NCBI GenBank assembly: GCA_016794665.1
Contig: JAEUHB010000143.1
Location: forward strand, 1 to 43,240
Source of the DNA: Opitutaceae bacterium
GTDB lineage: Bacteria > Verrucomicrobiota > Verrucomicrobiia > Opitutales > Opitutaceae
Direction: 5' to 3'
DNA length: 43,240 nucleotides
The translations under genes were made by a program, and so were the position numbers. Below, one piece after another: positions 8,602 through 17,493 of this stretch. Under the pieces are notes generated by a model. The model did no database searches. It was not told the DNA's origin and was given only the letters and a program-made list of their open reading frames with translations. Every line of letters begins with the position of its first letter. The stretch's first letter is position 1.

Positions 8602-9618
8602 TCAGGCGGGGATCCGAAATTCGCCGAGGGAAACGCGCGCGCCGCGCTCCGCCGCGGCCAGCGCCGCGAGGTTGAAGCGCAGCGTCTGCGCCGCCGCCGC
8701 CAGCGTGCAGACCCGCGCCGGCTGGCCGTCGACTTGATCGAGAAAATCGCCCGCCTGCTTGGTGAACAAGGTGTCGCGCTCGAGGGACGGCAGCGTGTGC
8801 CAGGTCCACGCGCTCGCGCCCGCGGCGCAGGTGCCCCAGCGGAGCGCGTGCAGCTCCACCCGCACGCTGCCACCCGCCGCGTCGAACTGCACGGCCGACT
8901 CGTTGGGCGCCTGAAATTGGTTCAGCGAGTAGCTCACGAGCGCGCTGCCGTTGCGCGCCGCGATGTGCACGGTGTCCTCCACCTCGACGCCCGGCAGGAA
9001 CTGGTGCGCGCAATCGCACAGCACGCTGTCCGTGGGGCCGACGACGCTTTCCATCCAGTTCGCCATGTGCGTGAGCGCGTCCTGAATCGCGCCTCCGCCC
9101 GTCGCCCGATCGCGGTAATAAACTTGCGCGTAGGCCGGGCGGAACACGTGAAACGGCTGCCCCGAGACCACGCTCGCGTGCAGAACCGGGCCAAATTCGC
9201 CGCGCTGCACGAAATCCCGCGCCGCGCCCAGCAGCGGATGCGCGTGCAGCACGTAGGCGACCGCCGCCTGCCGGCCCGACTCCGCGTGAGCGCGGAGCAA
9301 GTCGTCCACCCCCGCGAGCGAAGTGGAGAGCGGCTTCTCGATCAGCACGTGGAGGCCGGCGCGCAGCGCGCGGATCGCCAGCGGCACGTGGATGTGCGCC
9401 GGCGTGCAGATGACGACGGTGTCGTGCGTCCCCCCGGCGATCGCCTCGGCCGCGTCGGCGACCGCCGGCACGCCGTAGGTCGCGGCCATCTTTTCGCGCA
9501 GCGCGGGCGAGGTGTCGCACGCGGTCAGCCGCGTGCGGCCCGTGTGCTGGAAGCACCGCAGGTGGCGCTCGCCGATGCTGCCGCAGCCGACGATGAGCGT
9601 TGAGTGGACGAGGGACAT
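8602..9618 (-). CDS. Gfo/Idh/MocA family oxidoreductase (cytoplasmic)
   Basis: 338 residues. The start at 9618 gives MSLVHSTLIVGCGSIGERHL, a Rossmann beta strand with the GCGSIG dinucleotide-binding loop; the longer open frame upstream overlaps the symporter gene and is rejected. The conserved EKP motif is at 94-96 (VLIEKPLS), and the C-terminal half matches the beta-sheet substrate domain of the family. No signal peptide is present, unlike the paralogous protein at 36390-37742. Family members oxidise or reduce sugars, inositols and their derivatives with NAD(P). The operon position between a symporter gene (38-base gap) and an SDR gene suggests that it handles a sugar imported by that symporter. 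Confidence 0.93.
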   Translation of the reverse strand: MSLVHSTLIVGCGSIGERHLRCFQHTGRTRLTACDTSPALREKMAATYGVPAVADAAEAIAGGTHDTVVICTPAHIHVPLAIRALRAGLHVLIEKPLSTSLAGVDDLLRAHAESGRQAAVAYVLHAHPLLGAARDFVQRGEFGPVLHASVVSGQPFHVFRPAYAQVYYRDRATGGGAIQDALTHMANWMESVVGPTDSVLCDCAHQFLPGVEVEDTVHIAARNGSALVSYSLNQFQAPNESAVQFDAAGGSVRVELHALRWGTCAAGASAWTWHTLPSLERDTLFTKQAGDFLDQVDGQPARVCTLAAAAQTLRFNLAALAAAERGARVSLGEFRIPA

Positions 9619-9656
9619 TGTTTCGTAGCGAAGCCGGGCCGCGGCCCGCCGCCAAC

Positions 9657-11174
9657 TCAGTTCCTTGGGCTTTCTCCTCCCGCCGGCGACCAGACGAGAT
9701 CCGCGATTTTCTCCGCCGCCGGCGGCGGCTCGAAGCGGCTCACAATCGCCGCGACGATCATCGTCGTGAGGCACCCGATCATCGCATACCACATGAACGA
9801 CACGCGCGTGCCGAGGCTCGCATACAGCGCCAGGCCGAAACCCGCCATCCAGCCCGCGACCGCCCCTCGCGCCGTCGTGCGCCGCGACAGCATCCCGACC
9901 AAGAAAATGCCGATGAGGGGGCCGCCAATGAGCCCGATGACCTTGTTGGTCGCCTCCAGCAGCGTGCCGAGCCGATGGACGAGGAAGGCGAGCGCGACCA
10001 CCAGCACGCCGTAGCCCACGGTGAGCCACCGGGCGATCTTCAGCTGGTTCCCCTCCGAGAGGTTGGGCGCGCGCCAGAGCCGCTGGTAGAAATCGATCAG
10101 GCTCGCGGAGGTCAGCGAGTTGATCCCCGCGGAGATCGTTGACATGCTGGCCGCGAAAATCGCCGCGATGAAAAGCCCCGGCAGACCGTGCGGCAGCTCA
10201 TGCACCACGAAGTAGGGGAGGATTTGATCCGCCTTCGCGATTTTCCCCGCCGCCAGCGGATCACCGTGGACTTGGTAGTAGGCGAAGAGCACGAGGCCGG
10301 TGCCGTAGAAAACCGCCGTCACCGGCAGCGTCAGCCAGAGCTTGATCCACAGCCCGCGCTGGGCGACGGCCATGCTCTTGGCGGAGAGGTAGCGCTGCAC
10401 CGACACCTGATCGGTCGCCATCTGCACGAGGTGCATGAACGCCGCGCCGATGAGCAGGCCCCACAACGTCAGCCGCACCGTCGGATCCGGGCTGAAGCTC
10501 AGGTCGAGCCGTCCCCCTTGTTTGCCGATCTCGATCACCTGCTCGAGTCCGCCGGGCACCCGGCCCATCGCGATCAGCGCGATAACAAGCTGTCCGCCGA
10601 AGAGCACGATGAGCTGCATCACGTCGGTCCAGATCACGGCGCGCATCCCGCCGAAGGTCGTGTAGGCCGTGGTGATCAGGCCCGTCGTGAGAATTGTGAA
10701 CCACAGCGGCATTCCGGTCGCCTGCTCGAGCGCGAGCGCCGGCGCGTAGGTGGCCGCGGCGAGCCACAGGAGCACGCGCACGATGAACGACCCCGACGCC
10801 AACGTGCGCAGCACCACGCCGAAGCGTTCCTCGAGATACTGGTAGGCCGTGAAAAACCGCGCGCGGTAGTAGCACCGCACAAAGATGATCGAGGTCACGG
10901 GCGTCGCGATGAAGAACGCGACGTTGGCGAGGTAGAAGATTGGGCCGTTGGCGTAGCTCTCCGCCGGGCCCGCGAGGAACGAGATGCCGGAGAACAGCGA
11001 CGCCAGGATCGTCATCGCCACGATCACGCTGCCCATCGAGCGGCCCGCGAGGAAGTATTCGTCGAGGTTGCGCTGCCCCTTCGTGAACATGAACCCGATC
11101 GCGACCGTGAGCACGAGGTAAAGCGCGAACACCCCGTAGTCGAGGAGCGTGAACGTGGAGGACAGCGACGGCAT
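9657..11174 (-). CDS. Sodium:solute symporter (SSS family)
   Basis: 505 residues, integral inner-membrane protein with about 13 hydrophobic segments. The start at 11174 (MPSLSSTFTLLDYGVFALYL) puts the first membrane helix at the N-terminus. Family features include the LDEYFLAGRSMG segment after helix 1, GISFLAGPAESYANG in the next helix, YLEERFG near residue 120 and the helix-8 region with AASMSTISAGINSLTSASLIDFY. These match sugar/solute:Na+ symporters of the SGLT branch. The substrate is unknown, but the downstream Gfo/Idh/MocA and SDR genes make a monosaccharide or sugar acid most likely. It is the first gene of a three-gene minus-strand operon. Confidence 0.95.
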   Translation of the reverse strand: MPSLSSTFTLLDYGVFALYLVLTVAIGFMFTKGQRNLDEYFLAGRSMGSVIVAMTILASLFSGISFLAGPAESYANGPIFYLANVAFFIATPVTSIIFVRCYYRARFFTAYQYLEERFGVVLRTLASGSFIVRVLLWLAAATYAPALALEQATGMPLWFTILTTGLITTAYTTFGGMRAVIWTDVMQLIVLFGGQLVIALIAMGRVPGGLEQVIEIGKQGGRLDLSFSPDPTVRLTLWGLLIGAAFMHLVQMATDQVSVQRYLSAKSMAVAQRGLWIKLWLTLPVTAVFYGTGLVLFAYYQVHGDPLAAGKIAKADQILPYFVVHELPHGLPGLFIAAIFAASMSTISAGINSLTSASLIDFYQRLWRAPNLSEGNQLKIARWLTVGYGVLVVALAFLVHRLGTLLEATNKVIGLIGGPLIGIFLVGMLSRRTTARGAVAGWMAGFGLALYASLGTRVSFMWYAMIGCLTTMIVAAIVSRFEPPPAAEKIADLVWSPAGGESPRN

Positions 11175-11299
11175 GCGGCGGGGTGCTGCGAGCACGGAAG
11201 CAAACCAACGGCAGCGCAATGCAATCCTCCGCCGCGGCCTGAGAATGCCGTTGCCGTTTCGCGCCGCCGCTCATCGGCTGATCACAACCCCGACTCCCC
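11175..11299. promoter_or_regulatory. Divergent intergenic region, symporter operon / nitrilase-like gene
   Basis: These 125 bases separate the symporter operon (minus) from the secreted amidase gene (plus) and must hold both promoters. Nothing in it can be called as a specific promoter or operator with confidence. Confidence 0.35.
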
Positions 11300-12622
11300 G
11301 TGATACCGCGTGTTCTTCTCATCGTCCTGGCGGCGCTGTCCGCCGCGATCCTCCGCGCCGAATCCCCGTCCGCCCCCGCCGGCTGGTCCACGGCCGCGCC
11401 CCGAGCGGAGATCGCTCCGCATTTTTCTTTCGAGCCCGCGGGCGGCCCCGCGCGCACCGGCGCCTTCGTGATCGAGTCGGATCGGCGCGAGGGCCTGATC
11501 GGCCGCTGGCACAGGACCGTGCCGATCGAGGGTGGCGCGCACTACACGTTTCGCGCGCAGCGCAAGATCACCGGCGCCGACGGCCGCCGCGCCGCCGTGG
11601 CGCGCGTGCTGTGGCAAGACGCCAAGGGCAAGGCTGTCGACGTCGACGATCCCTCGCCGGCGACCTACCGGCCCGGCCGGCGTCCGCGCGCCGAGCCCGA
11701 GTATCCCGCTGATGGCGCCACCGACGCAGCGGGGTGGACGACCGTCACCAGCACCTGGCGCGCGCCGTCCGCCGCACGGCAGGCGGTGATCGAGCTGGAA
11801 TTTCGCTGGGCGGCCAATGCCCGCCTCACGTGGTCCGACGTCGCGCTTGAGCCCGCGGCCGCGCCTCCTTCGCGAATCGTGCGGCTCGCCGCGGTGCATT
11901 TCGTGCCGCGCGCCGCGAAGACGCCCGCCGCGCGCCGCGACGCGTTTGTGCCGCTCATCGCCGAGGCCGCGGAGAAGCGCGCGGATCTCGTCGTGCTGCC
12001 CGAGGTCCTCACGTTTGGCAGCGGCACGTCGTTTGCCGAAGCCGCCGAGCCGATCCCGGGGCCGTCGACGGAGTATTTCGGCGCGCTCGCGAGGAAACAC
12101 GGCCTGCATCTCGTCCCCGGCCTCGTCGAGCGGGACGGCCACTTGATCTACAATGTCGCGGTGCTCATCGGCCCGGACGGCGAGCTCATTGGCAAATACC
12201 GGAAGGTCGCGCTCCCGCGCGGCGAGATCGAGGCGGGCATCACGCCGGGGCATGAGTATCCCGTCTTCGAAACGCGCTTCGGCAAGGTCGGCATGATGGT
12301 GTGCTACGACGGGTTCTTTCCGGAGATCGCGCGCGAGCTCAGCAACCGCGGCGCCGAGGTGATCGCGTGGCCCGTGATGGGGTGCAACCCGCTCCTCGGC
12401 GCGGCGCGCGCGTGCGAGAACCACGTCTACGTCGTCAGCAGCACGCACACCGACGCGAAGGAAAACTGGATGGTCTCCGCCGTCTACGGCCACGACGGCC
12501 GCGCGCTCGCGCAGGCGAGCGAATGGGGCACGCTGGCCATCGCCGAGGTGGATCTCGGGCAACGCCTCCTCTGGTCGAGCCTCGGCGACTTCAAGGCCGA
12601 GATCCCGCGCCATCGCCCGTGA
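11300..12622 (+). CDS. Secreted carbon-nitrogen hydrolase (nitrilase superfamily) with N-terminal beta domain
   Basis: 440 residues, starting with GTG at 11300, which opens a signal peptide ([20 protein letters not shown]). Residues about 22-190 look like a beta-sandwich, carbohydrate-binding-like domain ([31 protein letters not shown]). Residues about 195-440 are a complete nitrilase-superfamily domain with the Glu-Lys-Cys triad: Glu235 in VVLPEVL, Lys302 in GKYRKVALP and Cys335 in MVCYDGFF. The superfamily hydrolyses nitriles, amides and N-carbamoyl groups; nearly all studied members are cytoplasmic, so an exported one with an added domain is notable. Removal of an amide-linked group from a glycan is possible but inferred. 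The 3' end overlaps that of the convergent sulfatase gene by 32 bases. Confidence 0.92.
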   Translation: MIPRVLLIVLAALSAAILRAESPSAPAGWSTAAPRAEIAPHFSFEPAGGPARTGAFVIESDRREGLIGRWHRTVPIEGGAHYTFRAQRKITGADGRRAAVARVLWQDAKGKAVDVDDPSPATYRPGRRPRAEPEYPADGATDAAGWTTVTSTWRAPSAARQAVIELEFRWAANARLTWSDVALEPAAAPPSRIVRLAAVHFVPRAAKTPAARRDAFVPLIAEAAEKRADLVVLPEVLTFGSGTSFAEAAEPIPGPSTEYFGALARKHGLHLVPGLVERDGHLIYNVAVLIGPDGELIGKYRKVALPRGEIEAGITPGHEYPVFETRFGKVGMMVCYDGFFPEIARELSNRGAEVIAWPVMGCNPLLGAARACENHVYVVSSTHTDAKENWMVSAVYGHDGRALAQASEWGTLAIAEVDLGQRLLWSSLGDFKAEIPRHRP

Positions 12623-14027
12623 GCGCCGGATCGCCGTGGGCGCGCTGCCACGCGGCGAGTTTTTCGCGGAGCCGGGCCGCATGCGCGGCGTGGGCCGGAT
12701 CGGCGATCAGGTTGCGCAGCTCCAGCGGATCGTCGAACACGTGGAAGAGCTGGAAGCGATCGCTCACCGGATAGTGGATGAGCTTCCAGCCGGCGGCTTC
12801 CCGCACCATGCGCTGGGTGCCGGTGAAGTAGCCGAAGATCTCGTCGTGGATTTCGGTCCGCTCGCCGCGGAGCACAGGCCTGAGGCTGCGCGCGGCGACC
12901 GATCCGGGGATTGCGATGCCCGCCAGCTCGCAGAGGGTCGGGTAAAGATCGCGGAGGTAGCATTGCGCCGGAAACACGCCGCGGGTCACGCCGGGGCCGG
13001 CGAGGATCAGGGGCACGTTGATCGTGTGCTCGTATTGGTTCTGCTTGCCCATCAGCCCGTGGCTGCCGAGCGCCAGGCCGTGGTCGCTGGTGAACACGAA
13101 AATCGTGCGTTCCAGCCGGCCGGCGCGCTCGACGGCCGCGACGATCCGGCCGACCTGCGCGTCGATGTGCTCGACCTGCGTGAAGTAGATGGCGCGCTCG
13201 CGGCGCACGGCTTCGGGGGTGCGGGGCGGCGCCACGATGCGCTCGTCGCGGCCCGCGAGGTTGCCCGTCTCGAACGGATGCGCGGCGCGGAAATTCCCCG
13301 GCAGGGCCATGGAGCGGAAGTCGCGCGCGCCTTCCCGCCCCGCCGGCCAGTGCAGCGGATCGTGGGGCGCGGTGAAGTTGACCTGCAGGAACAGCGGGCC
13401 GTCCCCGGCGCGCGCGGCCGCGGCGACGGCGAAGTCGGTCATGATGCGATCCGTGTGCGGGGTGAGGCCGACACCGTGCTGCGGCAGCGGCTTGTTGTCG
13501 TTGTCCTTGAAAGTCCAGCCCACGTAGCCGGTCGCGGCGCGACCGGTGGGCGTCTCCGGGAGGGTCGCTGCCACGCCGGCCGGGCCGCCGCGCGGGCTGA
13601 AAAGCCCGGCCGTCTCCGCGAACCCGGCCGCGCGCGGACTGCCGGCGACATGCCACTTGCCGGAGTGGATCGTTCTCCAGCCGAGAGCGGCGAAATGCGC
13701 CGGGTAAAGCGTCCACGCCGGATCGAAGGGGAGGGCGTTGGCGCCGTTTTTGCCCGCGGCGGCGACGAGGGGCCGGCCCGCGAACATCTCCGTGCGGCTC
13801 ACATGGCAAATCGGGTAGGAGCACGTCGCGCGGGTAAAGCGCGCGCCGCGGGCGGCGAGCCGGTCGAGGTGCGGCGTGCGGACCTCCGGGTTGCCCGTGA
13901 CGGCCAGGGCGTCGGGCCGCAAGTCGTCGGCGACGATCATGACGATGTCCGGCCGCGTGCGCTCGGACGCGGTCGCGGCGACCGCAAGGGTCAGTATCCC
14001 GAACAACCATGAGGCGCGACGGAACAT
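12591..14027 (-). CDS. Secreted sulfatase with unusual CHVSR active-site motif
   Basis: 478 residues. The start at 14027 opens a signal peptide ([20 protein letters not shown]); the longer frame upstream is the antisense of the next gene and is rejected. Sulfatase signatures: [15 protein letters not shown] with metal-binding DD at 34-35, [14 protein letters not shown], the catalytic region [13 protein letters not shown] with Cys74 and Arg78, GKWHV at 123-127 and [18 protein letters not shown] for the second metal-binding site. It resembles the iduronate-2-sulfatase/choline-sulfatase-like branch ([17 protein letters not shown]). The proline of the usual C-x-P-x-R motif is valine here. The gene follows another sulfatase by 31 bases in the same operon and ends with a 32-base overlap into the convergent amidase gene. 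Confidence 0.93.
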   Translation of the reverse strand: MFRRASWLFGILTLAVAATASERTRPDIVMIVADDLRPDALAVTGNPEVRTPHLDRLAARGARFTRATCSYPICHVSRTEMFAGRPLVAAAGKNGANALPFDPAWTLYPAHFAALGWRTIHSGKWHVAGSPRAAGFAETAGLFSPRGGPAGVAATLPETPTGRAATGYVGWTFKDNDNKPLPQHGVGLTPHTDRIMTDFAVAAAARAGDGPLFLQVNFTAPHDPLHWPAGREGARDFRSMALPGNFRAAHPFETGNLAGRDERIVAPPRTPEAVRRERAIYFTQVEHIDAQVGRIVAAVERAGRLERTIFVFTSDHGLALGSHGLMGKQNQYEHTINVPLILAGPGVTRGVFPAQCYLRDLYPTLCELAGIAIPGSVAARSLRPVLRGERTEIHDEIFGYFTGTQRMVREAAGWKLIHYPVSDRFQLFHVFDDPLELRNLIADPAHAAHAARLREKLAAWQRAHGDPALTGDGAGSRP

Positions 14028-14058
14028 GAGTGCGGCGGAGGCTTGGGCGCGCGGACTG

Positions 14059-15546
14059 CTACGGTTTTTTCTTCGCCGCCTTTTTCGCGGCGCCGGGGGT
14101 AAACGCCGGGTCATCCTGCTTGCCGAACTTCGCGCGGCGGTCGCGCTCATGCAGATCGGTGCGGGCGAAGGTGCCCTCGCGCACCGGCTCGTGGGCGGCG
14201 GCCGCGAGCGCGGTGAGCTTCGCGAGCACGGCAGGCTGCGCGGCGGCGACATCGCGCGATTCGCTCGGATCGTCGGCGAGGTCGTAAAGTTCCCACCCGC
14301 GGGCGTTGGCGGGTTTCACGGCGCGCCAGGTGCCCTGGCGGATGGCGGTCCAGCCGTTGATTTCCCAGTAGAGGTAGTCGTGGATTTTTTGCTCGCCGGG
14401 GCGGCCGAGCAGGGTGGGGAGAAGGGACACCCCATCGACCCCGGCGGGCAGGGTCGCGCCGGTGGCGGCGGCGAGGGTCGGCATGATGTCCGGAAAATAC
14501 GCGAGCAGATCGGTGCGCGAGCCGGGCGGGATCTTGCCGGGCCAGCGCGCGGCGAAGGGCACGCGCAGGCCGCCTTCATAGAGGTTGCCTTTCCGGCCCC
14601 GCCACTCGGCGCCCGTTGCGGGGTGCTTGTTGGCGGAGTGGACGCCGCGGTTGTGCTGCGGCGTGACGAAGTAGTCGTTGCCGCCGTTGTCGCCGCTGAA
14701 GGAGACGAGGGTCTGCGCGTCGAGGCCGAGCTCCTTGATCAGCGCGAGGATTTCGCCGACCTGCCGATCTACCATGGTGACCATGGCGGCGTAGCGGCGG
14801 GCCTCCATCGGCCAGTCGGTGCGGTCGCGGTAGAGCGCCCAGGCCGGGTCGGAGTCAGGGATCGTGAAATTGCCATGCGGCGGGGTGTAGGGGAGGTAGG
14901 CGAAGAACGGGCGCCGCGCGTGGTCGCGGATGAACTGCTTCGCGGCGTCGTGGATCAAATACTGCGCGTAGGCGGGCGCGTGGTTGCGATCGCTGCCGTC
15001 GTTGCCGGCGATGGGCACCTCGGTGCTGTTGCGGATGAGATACGGCGGGTAGTAGGTGTGCGCGTGGACCTGATCGTAGTAGCCGTAGAACACGTCGAAG
15101 CCATGATGCTCCGGCACGCCCGTCGAACCGCGGCCGCCACAGCCCCACTTGCCGAATCCGCCCGTGGCATAGCCCAGCGGCTTCAGCATCGCGGCGATGG
15201 TCGTCTCGTCGGCGCGCAGCGGAGTGCCGCCGCCGTTGGCACGGATCGAGGCGTGGCCGGCATGTTTGCCGGTCATGAGACAACCGCGCGTGGGCGCGCA
15301 GACCGAGGAGCCGGCGAACATGTGGCGGAACACCATGCCCTCCGCCGCCAGCCGATCGAGGTGCGGCGTGCGGATGTTTCTCCCGCCCATGAAGCCCGGC
15401 TCGTAGTAGCCGAGCTCGTCCGCGACGATGTGGATGATGTTGGGTCGCGCGCTGGCTGCAGCCGCCGACGCCCGCGGCGCGAGCGAGACGGCAAGCGCGA
15501 TGGCGAGGCAGACGCCGGGCAGACAGGATCGCCGGGAAGGATTCAT
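14059..15546 (-). CDS. Secreted arylsulfatase (CAPTR motif)
   Basis: 495 residues with a signal peptide at residues 1-30 (MNPSRRSCLPGVCLAIALAV, then SLAPRASA). The catalytic motif is SSVCAPTRGCLMTGK with Cys83 and Arg87. The metal-binding pair is Asp-Glu (VADELGYY, 43-44) in place of Asp-Asp, and the GKWH motif reads GKWGCGG at 132-138, so the usual histidine is glycine. The later SGDNGGND and GRKGNLYEGGLRVPF segments supply the second metal site and the catalytic Lys region. The C-terminus carries a lysine/alanine tail (GAAKKAAKKKP). It lies 13 bases after the laminin-G-like gene and 31 bases before the next sulfatase, clearly in one operon. A sulfate-ester hydrolase in the periplasm is the expected role; the substrate is unknown. 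Confidence 0.94.
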   Translation of the reverse strand: MNPSRRSCLPGVCLAIALAVSLAPRASAAAASARPNIIHIVADELGYYEPGFMGGRNIRTPHLDRLAAEGMVFRHMFAGSSVCAPTRGCLMTGKHAGHASIRANGGGTPLRADETTIAAMLKPLGYATGGFGKWGCGGRGSTGVPEHHGFDVFYGYYDQVHAHTYYPPYLIRNSTEVPIAGNDGSDRNHAPAYAQYLIHDAAKQFIRDHARRPFFAYLPYTPPHGNFTIPDSDPAWALYRDRTDWPMEARRYAAMVTMVDRQVGEILALIKELGLDAQTLVSFSGDNGGNDYFVTPQHNRGVHSANKHPATGAEWRGRKGNLYEGGLRVPFAARWPGKIPPGSRTDLLAYFPDIMPTLAAATGATLPAGVDGVSLLPTLLGRPGEQKIHDYLYWEINGWTAIRQGTWRAVKPANARGWELYDLADDPSESRDVAAAQPAVLAKLTALAAAAHEPVREGTFARTDLHERDRRAKFGKQDDPAFTPGAAKKAAKKKP

Positions 15547-15559
15547 CGGCGTGGCTGGA

Positions 15560-16315
15560 TTAGCGGGCGGGAATCACCCGGAGGTTGGCGAAGTGCGCGA
15601 CGGTGGAGCCCTCGAACCAGAGAGCGACGGCGCCCTTGCCCGTCGCGCCGGTCTTCACGTCGTTGACGATGAGCGTCGGCTGCTCGGCGTTGTTCACGAA
15701 GAGCCGGGCCTTGTCGCCCGCGACGACGATTTTCACGCGGATCCACTCGGCGGGCTGGATGTCGACGTAGGACTCGTAGCGTGACGGCGTCGCCTCGCGC
15801 AGCGCGAACCACGTGTGCGCGGGGTGGGAGACGTATTGCGCGGTGTGGTTGCGGCGTTCCTGGTCCTCGGCGCGGCCGTTGGTGGGGCGGAGGTAGAAGC
15901 AGTCGTAGGTCCGGCGGTCGGCTCCCACGCGAAACGCAATCCCGACGAAGCCGCGTGCGCCGCCCGCGGCGCCGGCACCCGGTTCGCCGGCGATGTCCAC
16001 CTCGATCGTGCCGTCGGCAAACTCGAGGCCCTCGACGATCGCGAGGTGGTCCGTGCGGGCGGCTTCGCCGCCGCCGCCCTTCTTGCCGGCGCCCTTCTTT
16101 TTGGCGGCGGCCGCGCCCGGGGCGGAGCCGGGGGCGGCCGGCGGGGCCGTGAGCCGCAGGGCGGCGCGGCCCTTGAACGTGGCGGGCGTGGCCTCGGCGT
16201 GGTGAAGCGCGAGGCCGTGGGCGGTATCGAGCGGAAGGCGCCGCTCCTGGGCTGCGAGCGCGCCCGACGCGACGGCGACGATGGAAACTGAGAGGACGAG
16301 GCGCAGGGGATTCAT
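15560..16315 (-). CDS. Secreted laminin-G / DUF1080-like protein with Lys-Gly insert
   Basis: 251 residues; the start at 16315 opens a signal peptide (MNPLRLVLSVSIVAVASGAL). Apart from a low-complexity insert, the mature protein is one concanavalin-like beta-sandwich: VEGLEFADGTIEVDI, GFVGIAFRVGADRRTYDCFY, EWIRVKIVVAGDKARLFVN and a closing VAHFANLRVIP strand, as in DUF1080 and laminin-G-like proteins of the group. Residues about 57-87 form a Pro/Ala, then Lys/Gly-rich insert (AAAAKKKGAGKKGGGG) probably forming an exposed loop. It is related to the protein at 4891-5535 in fold, not closely in sequence. The role may be glycan binding or hydrolysis of a keto-glycoside. It is in one operon with two sulfatases downstream. 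Confidence 0.82.
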   Translation of the reverse strand: MNPLRLVLSVSIVAVASGALAAQERRLPLDTAHGLALHHAEATPATFKGRAALRLTAPPAAPGSAPGAAAAKKKGAGKKGGGGEAARTDHLAIVEGLEFADGTIEVDIAGEPGAGAAGGARGFVGIAFRVGADRRTYDCFYLRPTNGRAEDQERRNHTAQYVSHPAHTWFALREATPSRYESYVDIQPAEWIRVKIVVAGDKARLFVNNAEQPTLIVNDVKTGATGKGAVALWFEGSTVAHFANLRVIPAR

Positions 16316-16421
16316 GACAGGGCAGGGGATGTAGGGGAAACCGGAGTTTCCACCACCTGGAGTCCTGCTTCGAGCCGAATCTTGCCGTCGGCGGCGAGGC
16401 GAACGGAAACCGAAATCCGGG

Positions 16422-17360
16422 TCAGCGCGGAACCGCACCCGCGCTCGATGCCCACACGGCGGCGGGCAAGTCCGCCGGCACGGCTGGCGCCGCGGGAATC
16501 ACCGGCAGCGCGGCGCCGAGCTCGGAGCGACGCTGCGTCCCGCCCCCGGTCGCGAGGAAATACCCCTGCGCGCCCGGGCTCGGGCCGGTCGCGCGCACGC
16601 CGGCGTCGATATTGTCCCGCGCCTCCCAGGCCGCGCGCGAGGCGGTGAACTTCGCGGCCGTGAGCGGGCTCCAGACTTCGCCGGCGCCGGCGGCCTTCAC
16701 CCAACCGCCGCCAAAGCTCGCGCGCCTCACCTCGCCCGCGCTCTTGCCGTCGCGGCGGAAATCCTCGACGAACGAGTAGAGCCCGCGCAGCAGCTTGCCG
16801 CTGTTGCGGGTGCGAAAGGTCACGAGATGGCGCCACGCCTGCGCCTGCGGGTCGAACAACCACCCCGAATACGCGGTCTTGCCGCCCGGTTCACCGTTGG
16901 TGCCGGCATGCAGCTCCGCGCGCACGAGGAAGCGCACGGGTTGGCCGACGGCCCACGAAAAATCCAGCAGGCATTGCCCGCCCGTGCCCTCGCCGCCGAA
17001 GCGCTTGATGCGCGTGCCCGCGCCCTCGTGCAGCAGCTCCACGCGATCCTCGGGCCGCACGGCCTTGGGGTCGTCGCCTTTCGTCGGATCCCACACGGAA
17101 AAGATCGCGACCTTCTTGCCGTCGCGCAGCTCCTGGATGCCGAAGTAGCCGCCGCCCCAGCCGCAGGCCATGAAGTAGCTGCCCGGTGTGCTTTGCTCCA
17201 CCGCCATCTCAAGGTAGAAGGCCGCGCTCTCCGGCGCCGACCACTGCAAGTGCACGGAGCGCGCGGCGCGCGGCGGCTCCTTGCCGCCGATGCTCTCGGC
17301 ACCGGCCGCGATCGTCGCGCTCAACAGCAGGGCCGGCAGAATGTGGGCGAAAAATCTCAT
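16422..17360 (-). CDS. Secreted DUF3472 domain protein
   Basis: 312 residues; the ATG at 17360 opens a signal peptide (MRFFAHILPALLLSATIAAG). The region from residue 30 to about 230 matches DUF3472: HLQWSAPESAAFYLEMAVEQ, MACGWGGGYFGIQELRDG, IFSVWDPTKGDD and YSGWLFDPQAQAWRHLVTF. The usual N-terminal DUF5077 domain is absent. DUF3472 proteins are secreted beta-rich proteins found in polysaccharide-degrading bacteria; their biochemical role is unknown and carbohydrate binding is a guess. It is the first gene of a four-gene minus-strand operon (DUF3472, laminin-G-like, sulfatase, sulfatase) and is separated by 133 bases from a divergent sulfatase gene. Confidence 0.85.
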   Translation of the reverse strand: MRFFAHILPALLLSATIAAGAESIGGKEPPRAARSVHLQWSAPESAAFYLEMAVEQSTPGSYFMACGWGGGYFGIQELRDGKKVAIFSVWDPTKGDDPKAVRPEDRVELLHEGAGTRIKRFGGEGTGGQCLLDFSWAVGQPVRFLVRAELHAGTNGEPGGKTAYSGWLFDPQAQAWRHLVTFRTRNSGKLLRGLYSFVEDFRRDGKSAGEVRRASFGGGWVKAAGAGEVWSPLTAAKFTASRAAWEARDNIDAGVRATGPSPGAQGYFLATGGGTQRRSELGAALPVIPAAPAVPADLPAAVWASSAGAVPR

Positions 17361-17493
17361 AGGCGGGGTCCCGAGCATCCACCGCTGCAATCGCCGCGCG
17401 GTCAAGCCACGCGCCAGTTACCGTTTGCCCACCATCGGACGGCCTGCACGCTCAGCCGCTACCGGCCGCCGCTCCGCTGCGCCGGCCTGCCCC
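17361..17493. promoter_or_regulatory. Divergent intergenic region between two sulfatase operons
   Basis: 133 bases between two divergently transcribed operons, each containing sulfatases, so promoters for both must lie here. I see no clear palindrome or -35/-10 pair. Shared control is plausible from the layout only. Confidence 0.4.
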
